Assembly: GCF_049319665.1 (NCBI RefSeq)
Contig: NZ_JBMOUD010000001.1
Location: 186,001-250,000, forward strand
Direction of reading: 5' to 3'
DNA: 64,000 nt
Origin: JBMOUD01 sp049319665
Lineage (GTDB): Bacteria > Pseudomonadota > Gammaproteobacteria > Enterobacterales > Enterobacteriaceae
The notes below the pieces were generated by a model. It made no database searches and was not told where the DNA came from. It worked only from the letters and a program-made list of their open reading frames with translations. Of the stretch, positions 35,747 through 43,614 are shown in pieces. Numbering within the stretch: position 1 is the stretch's first letter; the number at the start of each line of letters is the position of its first letter. The translations under genes and the position numbers were made by a program.

Positions 35747-36090
35747 GCGTGAACAGATTGCGCCAGGGTAAATATAAATAGACTGAAAAAATTCACTTCA
35801 TTCTTTATAATAATGTTCTTATTTGATTTTTATAAAATTATTATCTTTGTTTTTCAGATGTAAAATATCTTCCATGTAAAGCCCACTAATGCTAACTCCC
35901 TGCTTCTTGATTAATTTTATTTTATAAATTCATAATTAATGAATGGCATGTTGGCACATTCTCAATTTTCAACTACTTTTATTTATTGTTTCGTCGAGTG
36001 CGAAACAGCAGGGGGGATTGATAGTAAAACTGCAGTCAGCAGGAATGGTACGCAGATTATCATTGGATTAATAGATAAGAGTTGAATATT
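35747..36090. other. A+T-rich intergenic stretch, no gene seen
   Basis: This stretch of about 344 bp between repeat R1 and the lipoprotein gene is strongly A+T-rich. It marks the transition into accessory DNA. No open frame, tRNA-like or terminator-like structure was found. Confidence 0.5.
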
Positions 36091-37029
36091 ATGAATAACT
36101 TAAAAAAATATTGTCTTGCTTTTGTTGTTGGTGGTTTGTGTGTTTTAAATACGGCTTGCGACGATAAAAAAGTAAGCAATAACAAGGTCGTGCAGCAGGA
36201 TGATCCAGAGCAGCAGGAGATTATCAAGTACAATAAATATGTTAATGCCTCTAATTCGTACACTATAAATGTGGCGGATGAACTGGATAAGTATATTGAT
36301 AATATACAAACTTATAAAAAAGATGGGGATTTCCAATATTATAGTTCTATCAGCGGTTCGTCATTGAAATCTTTAGCAGAGCGGTTAGATAAAGCTTATT
36401 CCTTGCCACCTAAAATGGATGATTTAGACACTCCGGCTAAAAAACTTTCTAATGCTATAAATGCTGCTCTGCCTCTGTTAACAGAATTGAATGATTATCA
36501 GACAGCTAAAACGGCATTAGTGGATAAGGGGAAAAAAGTACGTGATACTGAGAAAGAATACGTATCTTTGATGAAGAATGTTGCTGAATCTCAAGAGCAA
36601 TTCAGTGATGCAATGGAAAAACAAGATGAAGCCAATATGCGTAGTCTGTTTGATAAAGCGCCAAAAAACTCGCCCGAATATTATCGTGGAGGGATAGCGC
36701 TTTATGCAAAACAAGCTATCCGTGAAGCTAACACCGTTTTTGATTTATACCGTGAAGGAAAACCATCAAAAGAGATAAACAATAATTTTACGCAGTCGCT
36801 GAATAAACTGGCTGAAATGGCCACTGGATGTCAGCCGTCGAAAGACACAGTGAATAATTTTGTTGGTTCAGGAAGAGGTTTATTGAACAAGGCCGAAAAT
36901 GGTTATTTATCTCCCAACTCCGTCTCTGGGAGTAGCCCTCTAATGGCCCAGAATCTAAGAAACTCGGTAAATAATGATTACATGCAGGTTATTAATCGTA
37001 TCAATATGTATGGTTGTACCTTCAAGTAA
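36091..37029 (+). CDS. DUF3829 / YiiG-like lipoprotein
   Basis: This 312-residue protein has a lipoprotein signal peptide with the lipobox LNTAC (Cys near residue 23) followed by Asp-Asp, which favours inner-membrane retention. The remainder is helical and hydrophilic and resembles YiiG-type DUF3829 proteins (YNKYVNASNSYTINVADELDKY, NNDYMQVINRINMYGC). A TTG nine bases earlier is also in frame, but the ATG at 36091 is preferred. Codon use is A+T-rich relative to the flanking core genes. Function is unknown. Confidence 0.8.
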   Translation: MNNLKKYCLAFVVGGLCVLNTACDDKKVSNNKVVQQDDPEQQEIIKYNKYVNASNSYTINVADELDKYIDNIQTYKKDGDFQYYSSISGSSLKSLAERLDKAYSLPPKMDDLDTPAKKLSNAINAALPLLTELNDYQTAKTALVDKGKKVRDTEKEYVSLMKNVAESQEQFSDAMEKQDEANMRSLFDKAPKNSPEYYRGGIALYAKQAIREANTVFDLYREGKPSKEINNNFTQSLNKLAEMATGCQPSKDTVNNFVGSGRGLLNKAENGYLSPNSVSGSSPLMAQNLRNSVNNDYMQVINRINMYGCTFK

Positions 37030-37059
37030 TTTTGACATGATGTCTATGCCTTTAATTAA

Positions 37060-37221
37060 ATCTCTGACGTGACGGCCTACTTTGCCAGAAAAGAGGGGGA
37101 AGGCGACCTGAGCCTCGAGTACTGGCGTAAAGAACATCAAGCCTTTTTTACCCGTGAAGGCACATTTTCTGAGGATATGGAGTTGGTCGCCGAGGAATTC
37201 CAACTGATAGATATTGTTTGA
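37060..37221 (+). pseudogene. 3' remnant of an ASCH-domain protein gene
   Basis: A 53-codon frame without start reads ISDVTAYFARKEGEGDLSLE, then YWRKEHQAFFTREG and EEFQLIDIV before TGA. This is the typical C-terminal half of ASCH-domain (RNA-binding-like) proteins. The frame is closed upstream by a stop at 37057, so the N-terminal part is deleted, apparently by the insertion or rearrangement that placed the lipoprotein gene here. Confidence 0.65.
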
Positions 37222-37258
37222 CCTGTGCGGGCTGTTTAACTAATGCAGCCACAGCAAT

Positions 37259-37287
37259 ATTAAGAAAGCGCCCGCATTGCGGGCGTT
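37259..37287 (-). terminator. Rho-independent terminator after ybdG
   Basis: A perfect CGCCCGC / GCGGGCG stem with a 3-base loop is followed on the minus strand by CTTTCTTAAT. It ends the ybdG transcript. Confidence 0.75.
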
Positions 37288-37293
37288 AACAGA

Positions 37294-38535
37294 TTAATGG
37301 CTGAATGCCCCCGCCAGCGAGCGTATATCATTGCCGGTCGGCGTCTGGTGGATACGTAATCCGAACTCATCGACCACGGCAAAGATATGGTCGAAGATAT
37401 CGGCCTGGATACTTTCGTACTCCAACCAAACAACCGTATTGGTAAAGGCATAAATCTCAATCGGCAGCCCTTCGTTTTCTGGTGCCAGCTGGCGAACCAT
37501 CAGCGTCATATCTTTGCGGATACGCGGATGATTGCTCAGGTACTCATTCATGTAGGCGCGAAACGTCCCGATATTGGTCATTTTGCGCTGGTTAAGCACC
37601 GAATCATCGGCGTGCTGCTGGTTATAGCTGGCAATCTCTTTACTGCGCTCGGCCATATAGGGTTGCAGCAGCTTCGCCTTCAGCAGCTTGTCCTGCTCCT
37701 CCTGCGAGAGAAAACGAATGCTGGTGGTATCGATATTGATACTGCGCTTAATCCTGCGTCCGCCAGAGGCAGACATGCCGCTCCAGTTCTTAAACGCGTC
37801 GGAAACCAGCGCATAAGTTGGAATAGTGGTGATGGTGTTATCCCAGTTGCGCACTTTTACGGTGGTCAGACCGATATCGATGACCGCGCCGTCGGCAGCG
37901 TATTTCGGCATTTCTAGCCAATCGCCCAGCTTGAGCATGCTGTTAGCGGAAAGCTGAATACCGGCTACCAGGCCGAGAATCGGGTCTTTAAACACCAGCA
38001 TCAGCACCGCGGCCATCGCACCCAGCCCGCTGATGAGGATCGCCGGTGATTTGCCGATGAGCAGCGACACCATCAGAATGCCGACAATGATCGCGCCGAT
38101 CAGTTTGATGCCCTGAAAAATCCCTTTCAGCGGGAGCTGAGAAGCGAAAGAGAATTTGCCGGACAGCCCAAAAATCACATCAAGCAGCGAGAAGAAGGAC
38201 ATCAGCGCGTAAAGCATGACCCACAGCTGCGCGCAGGTGGTGAGGATCGTCGCCGCATCGCTGCCTTTTTCTAGCCATAGCACCGCCTGAATATTGACGA
38301 TGATGCCTTGCAACATAAACGCCAACCGCTGGAACAATTTATTCTGGGTAATGATTTGCAGCACCAATCGAGAACTGGCCTGCGCACGTTTCTCAAAGGC
38401 ACGAAGCACAATTCGGTGCAGGATAAAGTGGATCACGAGTGCGGTGAGAAGGATGATGCCGAAAATGACGATCAGTGACGTCGTGTGGTTGGGCTGAATA
38501 CCATATTGCTGTAGTGTGGAAATCAATTCCTGCAT
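37294..38535 (-). CDS. ybdG: Mechanosensitive channel YbdG
   Basis: This 413-residue MscS-superfamily channel closely matches E. coli YbdG (MscM-type, small-conductance). The pore-lining helix region is GIVG...ISGLGAMAAVLMLVFKDP, followed by the beta-domain motif GDWLEMP...DIGLTTVKVRNWDNT. Five membrane segments precede the MscS core. It protects the cell against hypo-osmotic shock. It is a core gene embedded in accessory material. Confidence 0.95.
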   Translation of the reverse strand: MQELISTLQQYGIQPNHTTSLIVIFGIILLTALVIHFILHRIVLRAFEKRAQASSRLVLQIITQNKLFQRLAFMLQGIIVNIQAVLWLEKGSDAATILTTCAQLWVMLYALMSFFSLLDVIFGLSGKFSFASQLPLKGIFQGIKLIGAIIVGILMVSLLIGKSPAILISGLGAMAAVLMLVFKDPILGLVAGIQLSANSMLKLGDWLEMPKYAADGAVIDIGLTTVKVRNWDNTITTIPTYALVSDAFKNWSGMSASGGRRIKRSINIDTTSIRFLSQEEQDKLLKAKLLQPYMAERSKEIASYNQQHADDSVLNQRKMTNIGTFRAYMNEYLSNHPRIRKDMTLMVRQLAPENEGLPIEIYAFTNTVVWLEYESIQADIFDHIFAVVDEFGLRIHQTPTGNDIRSLAGAFSH

Positions 38536-38741
38536 AGTGCCTCCTTAAAAATAAGGGGGCATCATGCCTTGCGAGGGAGGGCGCTGCAACCTTGAGGTTG
38601 TTTAGAATTGCCTACAATAATTTAGAAAAACGAAGACAACGCGATATTTTGGTTATACTGTTGCGATGTATTTTCTCCTGATTGTAGTTACGTTATCCAG
38701 TTTGGATGATGAGTATTCACCTAGCGTTATTGAGAAATAAT

Positions 38742-39107
38742 ATGTTTAACTTTATTAATACTTTTAAAAGATTGATAGGTGCTCAGCAACCTGATTCCTC
38801 ACAAAATGAAGATTCCAAAGAGCAATTAATTGGGTGGGCCACAGGATGTATGTTAGAGGGACTGCCAGAGGAGTTTTATAAGGCTAGGCTATTATGCATC
38901 AGATACCCAAATCCTGAAAAACCCGATGGACATATTGTAAGTGTCAATCACGATGTGATGCTTACTCCAGATTCTGAGTATCAGCGATTTCAACCAGCCG
39001 ATGACCTCTATCCGGTACAATGCGTTGAAGCAATCCTCAAAAATGAAAAATGGGATACCGCTATCATTATATTTGATAAGGACACTGCATCACTGGAATA
39101 CAGTTGA
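38742..39107 (+). CDS. Hypothetical protein, 121 residues
   Basis: I do not recognise the family. The start ATG at 38742 (MFNFINTFKR) has GAGAA upstream; an in-frame ATG at 38706 is also possible. The protein is acidic and soluble-looking (EEFYKARLLCIRYPNPEKPDGH, WDTAIIIFDKD), with no membrane segment. It is A+T-rich and sits before a DUF3289-DUF943 pair. It could be an orphan immunity or adaptor protein; nothing in the sequence proves this. Confidence 0.6.
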   Translation: MFNFINTFKRLIGAQQPDSSQNEDSKEQLIGWATGCMLEGLPEEFYKARLLCIRYPNPEKPDGHIVSVNHDVMLTPDSEYQRFQPADDLYPVQCVEAILKNEKWDTAIIIFDKDTASLEYS

Positions 39108-39301
39108 ACATTATCGTTCAATTTTAACCAATCTGCTAAAAATAGTACGGTTATACGATTTTTATATTTCTAGTTTTGAATGACTAATTTTAGTTTATTC
39201 ATAACAATGGCTAATGCGGCATTTACATTATCATTTGTTGAGGGGTACCCTTACAAAGTGAAGTCAGTATGGATGAGTTTTATTATAAGGAATGTATCAT
39301 T

Positions 39302-40153
39302 ATGTCAGCACTTAAATTCCCTTGTTCAATATTCAAAACACAAAGATGGATGGATGACTATAGTGCAGATGATATGCACTGTGGTGACTTATCAGAGACT
39401 CAGTTAAAAGCAGAGTTTAGTCTGATTGACGTCTCTTCCAGCGTTAACCCTTACACGTTGACCAAAATTACTCCATTTACCCAGCCACAATCAATGTTTT
39501 ATGGCTCGCGCCAAGAAGGTGAAAAAATTACACGAGAGAAATGTGCCAAAATTCTTTTTGATGAATTTCGCTATCTTTCACAACTGTTCTCGATTTATGG
39601 GCCTTATAGTGATTTGATCACTGAGATGATCACTCATATGCAGAATAACAACGGTTCTGAATTTCGTAGTTTGAAACTAAATGCAGCATTGAAAGAGCAA
39701 ATATTAAATGATAACTCTCCAGATAATAGTACTCGTTTGTTATTAGAGAAAGTCTTTAATCTAAATATAGATTGGGATAGGAAATGCTATCCGGCAGAGA
39801 AAGAAATTGATATGAATATCGCTATCCGTAAAGGAAAGCTTCCTAAGTTTGATAGATTTCAGGATGGTTTTAATGGGATGGGTATTACTGTACATGACAC
39901 GTGGTCTACACATATTACATTAAAGTCTCTACAGATAGATAATGATCGTTATCACGCAACACTACATTATAAAGTCCAAGACCACTTCGGGCTAGATAAT
40001 GGAGATATTTCAAATTTTAAATTTTCTCAATTTCGTTTTTTTCGTATATGGTTCGTTTTACAAAGATACAATAAATTTGGTTTTAAACCCTTCATGACGA
40101 ATATGGAAGCTACTGTGGGAATTACAGGAGGGCGTAATGAAAGGAAAAAATAG
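39302..40153 (+). CDS. DUF3289-family protein (putative antibacterial toxin)
   Basis: This 283-residue protein matches the enterobacterial DUF3289 family from the start: MSALKFPCSIFKTQ, then MDDYSADDMHCGDLSETQL, LFDEFRYLSQLFSIYGPY and QDHFGLDNGDI, ending FVLQRYNKFGFKPF. The ATG at 39302 is chosen by family convention; one at 39269 is also in frame. DUF3289 genes recur beside DUF943 genes and near secretion-linked toxin loci, which suggests a toxin role, but no catalytic residues can be named. It overlaps the DUF943 gene by 17 bases. Confidence 0.8.
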   Translation: MSALKFPCSIFKTQRWMDDYSADDMHCGDLSETQLKAEFSLIDVSSSVNPYTLTKITPFTQPQSMFYGSRQEGEKITREKCAKILFDEFRYLSQLFSIYGPYSDLITEMITHMQNNNGSEFRSLKLNAALKEQILNDNSPDNSTRLLLEKVFNLNIDWDRKCYPAEKEIDMNIAIRKGKLPKFDRFQDGFNGMGITVHDTWSTHITLKSLQIDNDRYHATLHYKVQDHFGLDNGDISNFKFSQFRFFRIWFVLQRYNKFGFKPFMTNMEATVGITGGRNERKK

Positions 40154-40598
40154 TAAAATTAATTATACACTGTTAATCGCTTTTCTTAGCATATTTTTGT
40201 TCATTTTTTGGTTGCTAATGCGTTCTGCTGAAATCGTTGCAGTCCATGAGGTGGGAAACTCCAGCGATGTGTTGGTAATAAACTTTCCTTTTACCGATAA
40301 AGGTAAAATCAACTGGTGGTTAAAAAATAAAGAAAAATTAAAAATAAAATATAGTATTCCTAAGAAAGATAGTGACGGTCATTTTTCTATTGTGTTTTGG
40401 GATTTTTCTGGTGGGTATAAAGAGGAAGGTAAATATGACAGGTTATGTTTTGATGATATGAAAAATCAAAAAAACTGCATTGATAAAAACAGAGTATTTT
40501 CAGTTGAGACAGAGCGAAATAACGATATATTATTTACTCTTCATGATGGGGTCTATCGTATGAAAAAAAATGGTGAAATTGTTAACTTTAAGTATTAG
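40137..40598 (+). CDS. DUF943-family membrane protein (putative immunity partner)
   Basis: This 153-residue protein has one N-terminal membrane segment (residues about 10-28) and a periplasmic C-terminal domain with the DUF943 motifs EIVAVHEVGN, NFPFTDKGKINWWLKNKE and IVFWDFSGGYKEEG, plus two Cys residues (LCFDD, NCIDK). A strong GGAGGG site places its start inside the end of the DUF3289 gene, so translation is coupled. A single-pass periplasmic protein directly behind a putative toxin suggests an immunity role; this is inference. Confidence 0.82.
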   Translation: MKGKNSKINYTLLIAFLSIFLFIFWLLMRSAEIVAVHEVGNSSDVLVINFPFTDKGKINWWLKNKEKLKIKYSIPKKDSDGHFSIVFWDFSGGYKEEGKYDRLCFDDMKNQKNCIDKNRVFSVETERNNDILFTLHDGVYRMKKNGEIVNFKY

Positions 40599-40639
40599 TA
40601 AGGTCACTTCTCCGAACTCCTTGCAAAATAGTGTTAATC

Positions 40640-40677
40640 TTGGCTGCCTGACAATCAATTTTATCCAGACAGCCAAC
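40640..40677. terminator. Possible bidirectional hairpin between convergent genes
   Basis: TTGGCTGCCTG and CAGACAGCCAA form an 11-bp stem with one mismatch between the DUF943 gene and the convergent 128-residue gene. There is no T run, so it is called at low confidence. Confidence 0.35.
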
Positions 40678-40681
40678 CCAA

Positions 40682-41068
40682 TCATTCCTCCACCGTATAA
40701 AGCGACCGGCGTAACATCTCCAGCGGCTCCCATAATACAAAAGCGATCGCTTCTTTCACCCATTTATCACTGAGCATTAGTAGCGCGTAATTAAGCGCGA
40801 AGCATTGATCGCAGAGTTCCGCTGGTTCGAGTTCTACCTCATCAAACAGGCCGTCGTTGGCGGGCAATGCGTCGGGTTGATAATCCTCAGGGATGGGTAA
40901 ATTCAGTGCGGCTTGCAAGGCTTTTAAATGGGTTTCCATCATCAGGCACAGCGTATGTTGCGCATGATGATTCTGCGGGCCAATCAGCGCATGCGCCAAT
41001 AAACGGCAGCTGTCGCACAGCGACCAGGAATCGGGCAGGGCGTGAGTAGCGGATTTATCGTTATGCAT
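40682..41068 (-). CDS. Hypothetical protein of a P4-like relic, 128 residues
   Basis: I do not recognise the family. The protein is acidic and helical with two CxxC pairs (LCDSC near residue 20, LCDQC near 87), which could bind zinc. Its start overlaps the stop of a 24-codon gene that ends GVSHA, as is typical for genes following Icd-like genes in P4-type satellites. GGGG lies six bases upstream of the ATG. Function is unknown. Confidence 0.6.
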   Translation of the reverse strand: MHNDKSATHALPDSWSLCDSCRLLAHALIGPQNHHAQHTLCLMMETHLKALQAALNLPIPEDYQPDALPANDGLFDEVELEPAELCDQCFALNYALLMLSDKWVKEAIAFVLWEPLEMLRRSLYTVEE

Positions 41069-41135
41069 GACTCACCCCGCGAAATGCCAGGATGATGCAA
41101 AAAATAGAGTGAGTAGTGGTGAGGGCCGTAGCCAT
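41061..41135 (-). CDS. Short Icd-like peptide, 24 residues (truncated host cell division inhibitor-like)
   Basis: The peptide MATALTTTHSIFC...LAFRGVSHA has the beginning and the end of Icd-like proteins of P4-type elements but lacks most of the middle. It has a perfect AAGGAGG site seven bases before the ATG and overlaps the next gene by 8 bases. It may now act only as a translational leader for the 128-residue gene. Confidence 0.5.
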   Translation of the reverse strand: MATALTTTHSIFCIILAFRGVSHA

Positions 41136-41488
41136 GTGGCAGCCTCCTTCAGATAGGGTTAATGCTATCACTGGAGCTGCGAAACTGCCCAGGTGAGGTT
41201 CGCAGTACCGGCTCTGAAGGCTACCGGCCAGCCCGAAGGCTGCCCCATCTGAGCTACCATTGAAGCCTGCAAATATAAATCCATTTGCAATAGGTGTTCA
41301 AAGACAGTGGCACCTAAGCGCAGTATTAAACGCAGAGTGCCACCTTGAAGGTTACGGGGTGCGAAACCCGGCTGCGGATTTTGCCGCAGCGGCGCGACTA
41401 TAGCGCATTCGATAGCGATTGACCAAATGCAGACCGTCTTTAGCTTTGGTGATGGAGTTCTCTGGGATTCCGGCGTACAGTCCCTCAT
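41136..41488 (-). pseudogene. Ash-family / P4-type relic sequence
   Basis: A minus-strand frame ends MVAQMGQPSGWPVAFRAG then TANLTW...LQ, a pattern typical of Ash-family proteins, and another frame over the same bases runs into the Icd-like peptide (SEGGCH before MATA). Overlapping Ash and Icd frames of this kind are usual in P4-like satellites. No integrase or other element gene survives here, so I treat it as a relic. The family call is from recalled patterns. Confidence 0.45.
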
Positions 41489-41553
41489 TCAGATATCGAA
41501 AGACAGTCAACCAGAAATTCTGGCGTAGAACTCCAAGGAAAAGGAATAAAGTG

Positions 41554-41708
41554 ATGCTAGAGCCAAAAGAAGGACTTCTGACATTTCGAGCAGAAGGAAA
41601 CAACGATTCATCTAGTCAGTATCAAAAATGATAAAAAACACACCTAAGTTAATGCAATATGAAGGAAGCAGAGGGAGAATTAAGTACATTAAGGATAATA
41701 TGAGATGA
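41554..41708 (+). pseudogene. Internally deleted pesticin-type muramidase gene
   Basis: The first 25 codons (MLEPKEGLLTFRAEGN...) match the intact muramidase at 17574 (MLEPREGLLTFRSEGN...), and the ribosome-binding region CAAGGAAAAGGA is also alike. The frame closes at 41631. In another frame the sequence just before 41708 (LMQYEGSRGRIKYIKDNMR) resembles the C-terminal end of the intact protein. About 150 codons are therefore missing, with a frameshift at the joint. The stop at 41706-41708 overlaps the next start by ATGA, exactly as in the intact locus. Confidence 0.72.
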
Positions 41709-42184
41709 GAGTTTTTATAATATTATTAGTGACCGCATTCCCTTTATTGGTACATGCCAGTATTGAGAAATCAGACTCTATCGCTGATGATGGTAGTAAC
41801 GTTTTTTATCAAAATAAAAATGTTAAGGATTGCTTAAAAACAAGCAGTATTCTTTCAGTTGTACAAAGTTGCATGTTACAAACTGCTGAAGAGACTAAAA
41901 ATGATTATGAGAAAGAATACTCTGCATTTTTAAAAAAAATAAAAAACACCCCAAAAGATGATTTTTATCTTTTGAATTATAATGATTTCTTATCCTCAAT
42001 CACTACTGAAAAAATGCAGTGGGATAATTATATTAAAGCAAAGTGTTTAGCCAGAGCCTATCTTTCTACTAAAGGAAGCTACGACTTTTACATCGTAAAA
42101 GGAGCATGTTTGACATATGAATATAGCGAAAGAGCTAGTTATTATATTCACTACCAAAAATTAAAAGATTTAGCGTCAGAATAA
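41705..42184 (+). CDS. LprI/DUF1311-like exported protein, orphan muramidase immunity candidate
   Basis: This 159-residue protein has a signal peptide (MRVFIILLVTAFPLLVHA-SIE). It shows the DUF1311/LprI lysozyme-inhibitor pattern: C...C at the start of the domain (DCLKTSS...SCMLQTAEETKNDYEKEY), then a W with C downstream (MQWDNYIKAKCLARA) and a final C (GACLTYEYSERA). It begins in an ATGA overlap with the deleted muramidase gene, so it is most simply the immunity gene left after the toxin was lost. Family members bind and inhibit lysozyme. It differs in sequence from the candidate immunity protein at 16559. Confidence 0.72.
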   Translation: MRVFIILLVTAFPLLVHASIEKSDSIADDGSNVFYQNKNVKDCLKTSSILSVVQSCMLQTAEETKNDYEKEYSAFLKKIKNTPKDDFYLLNYNDFLSSITTEKMQWDNYIKAKCLARAYLSTKGSYDFYIVKGACLTYEYSERASYYIHYQKLKDLASE

Positions 42185-42205
42185 AATAGCACTTTTGTTA
42201 TTTTA

Positions 42206-42290
42206 GGCCCTGTAAATAATTCTATGTAAACTGCTACCGTATTAAAAGTGATCACTCAAGTGGTCACCGAATTCGATAATAAAGTGATCC
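42206..42290. mobile_element. Possible solo end of an IS256-family insertion sequence
   Basis: GGCCCTGTAAATAATTCTAT, then GTAAACTGC, and the following AAAGTGATCACT and AAAGTGATCC repeats look like the terminal part of IS256-type elements of enterobacteria. There is no transposase gene, so it would be a remnant. The identification is from memory of end sequences. Confidence 0.35.
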
Positions 42291-42398
42291 TACCCTCGTA
42301 GTGTGGACTCGGCCCTAAGCGAGGTTCTGGTTTTAGAGGGGGCGTAAAGAAGCGAGGGTTTTGCTTAGCCTTTCAGTTTATGCCTGTAACCAGTTAAC

Positions 42399-42439
42399 CA
42401 AAAAACAAAAAGCCCGCTTAAGTTTCCTTAAGCGGGCTT
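42399..42439 (-). terminator. Rho-independent terminator after tRNA-Asn
   Basis: A perfect 13-bp stem AAGCCCGCTTAAG / CTTAAGCGGGCTT with a 4-base loop is followed on the minus strand by TTTGTTTTTT. Confidence 0.93.
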
Positions 42440-42447
42440 CTCTAATT

Positions 42448-42523
42448 TGGCTCCTCTGACTGGACTCGAACCAGTGACATACGGATTAACAGTCCGCCGT
42501 TCTACCGACTGAACTACAGAGGA
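42448..42523 (-). tRNA. tRNA-Asn(GTT)
   Basis: A 76-base cloverleaf on the minus strand: acceptor TCCTCTG...CAGAGGA, D-arm GTTCAGTCGGTAGAAC, anticodon loop CTGTTAATC with anticodon GTT, T-arm CTGGTTCGAGTCCAG, and an encoded CCA. Asn tRNA genes are known insertion sites of the Yersinia high-pathogenicity island and related elements. The accessory genes lie on its 3' side. Confidence 0.97.
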
Positions 42524-42717
42524 ATCGTTTGAACGAGGCGAATAATAGCGATAGGGGACGGGCATGTCAAAGGGTTAAATTAAAAAAATGACTGTTTGAT
42601 GACAGATTAGTCAACTTGTTGACTATTAAAGCAAATGTGGTCGTTTTGTCTCCAATTAATACGCATTAATGGATTATGTTAGCTAGCTGAGTTGCCCCAG
42701 CTAGCGATAAGCACAGA

Positions 42718-43614
42718 TTAAATATCGGCGGTGTCACGTAAATATTGTCGGGCTTTGAGGGCATATTCGAGAGGATTGGCAATCGCCGGGTCTTGTTCTG
42801 CTTCAACTACCATCCAACCTTGGTAGCCGCTGCTGTCGAGCAGCTCGAATACCGGTTTAAAATCTATTACGCCATCGCCGGGTACGGTGAACATACCCAG
42901 GCGAACGCCGTCGAGGAAAGAGAGTTTCTCTTCTTTCACTCGCTGTAGTTTGCTGTCACGACAATCTTTTAAATGAACATGCTTGATGCGGGCGATGTGT
43001 TTTTCCAGTACTGCCATCACTGACTGCTGGCTGCGTTCCGAGCAGTAGATATGGCCGGTATCAAACAGCAAGAACACATTGTCATTGGTGGCTGACATAA
43101 AGCGGTCGATCTCGGCCGGGGTTTGGATGCCGGTGCCCATATGGTGATGTAAGGCGACAGAGATCCCTCGTGTAGCGGCAATCTCTGCCAGTTGGTTATA
43201 GCCTTCTGTGACGCGAGTCCATTCAATATCGCTAAACTCCGGCTTTTCGTCATATACCGCTTTGGTCGTCCCCTGAATGCTCATGCTCTGTTCTGAACAG
43301 CCAATCACTTTTGCGCCCAGGCTATATAAAAAATCCACCTGCTGGGTAAATTCATCCAACGTTTTTTGATGGTGACCTTTGGCAAAAAAAGTGCTGTGCC
43401 AGGCGTTACAGATTTGCAAACCGCGTAAATCCAGTGCTTTTTTTAACTGCGCAATATCACGAGGATATTTGTTGCCGACCTCACAACCGACAAAGCCCGC
43501 TAGAGCCATTTCACTGATACATTGCTGAAAGCTGTTCTCGCTGCCTAATTCCGGCATATCGTCGTTAGTCCAGCCGATAGGGGCGATGGCAAGTTTGATA
43601 TGGTCTCTGTTCAT
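42718..43614 (-). CDS. iolE: Myo-inosose-2 dehydratase IolE
   Basis: This 298-residue xylose-isomerase-like TIM barrel protein dehydrates 2-keto-myo-inositol (scyllo-inosose) in inositol catabolism. It follows known IolE closely: IAPIGWTNDDMPELG at the start, the HHHMGTGIQTPAEIDR block and GHIYCSERSQQ with metal-site residues, IKHVHLKD, and VVEAEQDPAIANPLEYALKA near the end. It is transcribed alone, with a candidate operator 165 bp upstream shared with iolG and the sugar ABC operon. An 8-bp inverted repeat at 42682-42705 follows the gene. Confidence 0.94.
   Translation of the reverse strand: MNRDHIKLAIAPIGWTNDDMPELGSENSFQQCISEMALAGFVGCEVGNKYPRDIAQLKKALDLRGLQICNAWHSTFFAKGHHQKTLDEFTQQVDFLYSLGAKVIGCSEQSMSIQGTTKAVYDEKPEFSDIEWTRVTEGYNQLAEIAATRGISVALHHHMGTGIQTPAEIDRFMSATNDNVFLLFDTGHIYCSERSQQSVMAVLEKHIARIKHVHLKDCRDSKLQRVKEEKLSFLDGVRLGMFTVPGDGVIDFKPVFELLDSSGYQGWMVVEAEQDPAIANPLEYALKARQYLRDTADI

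Noticed and set aside
38706..38741. N-terminal extension of the 121-residue hypothetical protein
   Set aside because: The ATG pair at 38706 has no ribosome-binding site; the ATG at 38742 is slightly better supported.
41168..41488. 106-codon minus-strand frame as an intact gene
   Set aside because: Its N-terminal part overlaps the muramidase remnant region and has no RBS. Only the end resembles Ash proteins, so it is listed as a relic.
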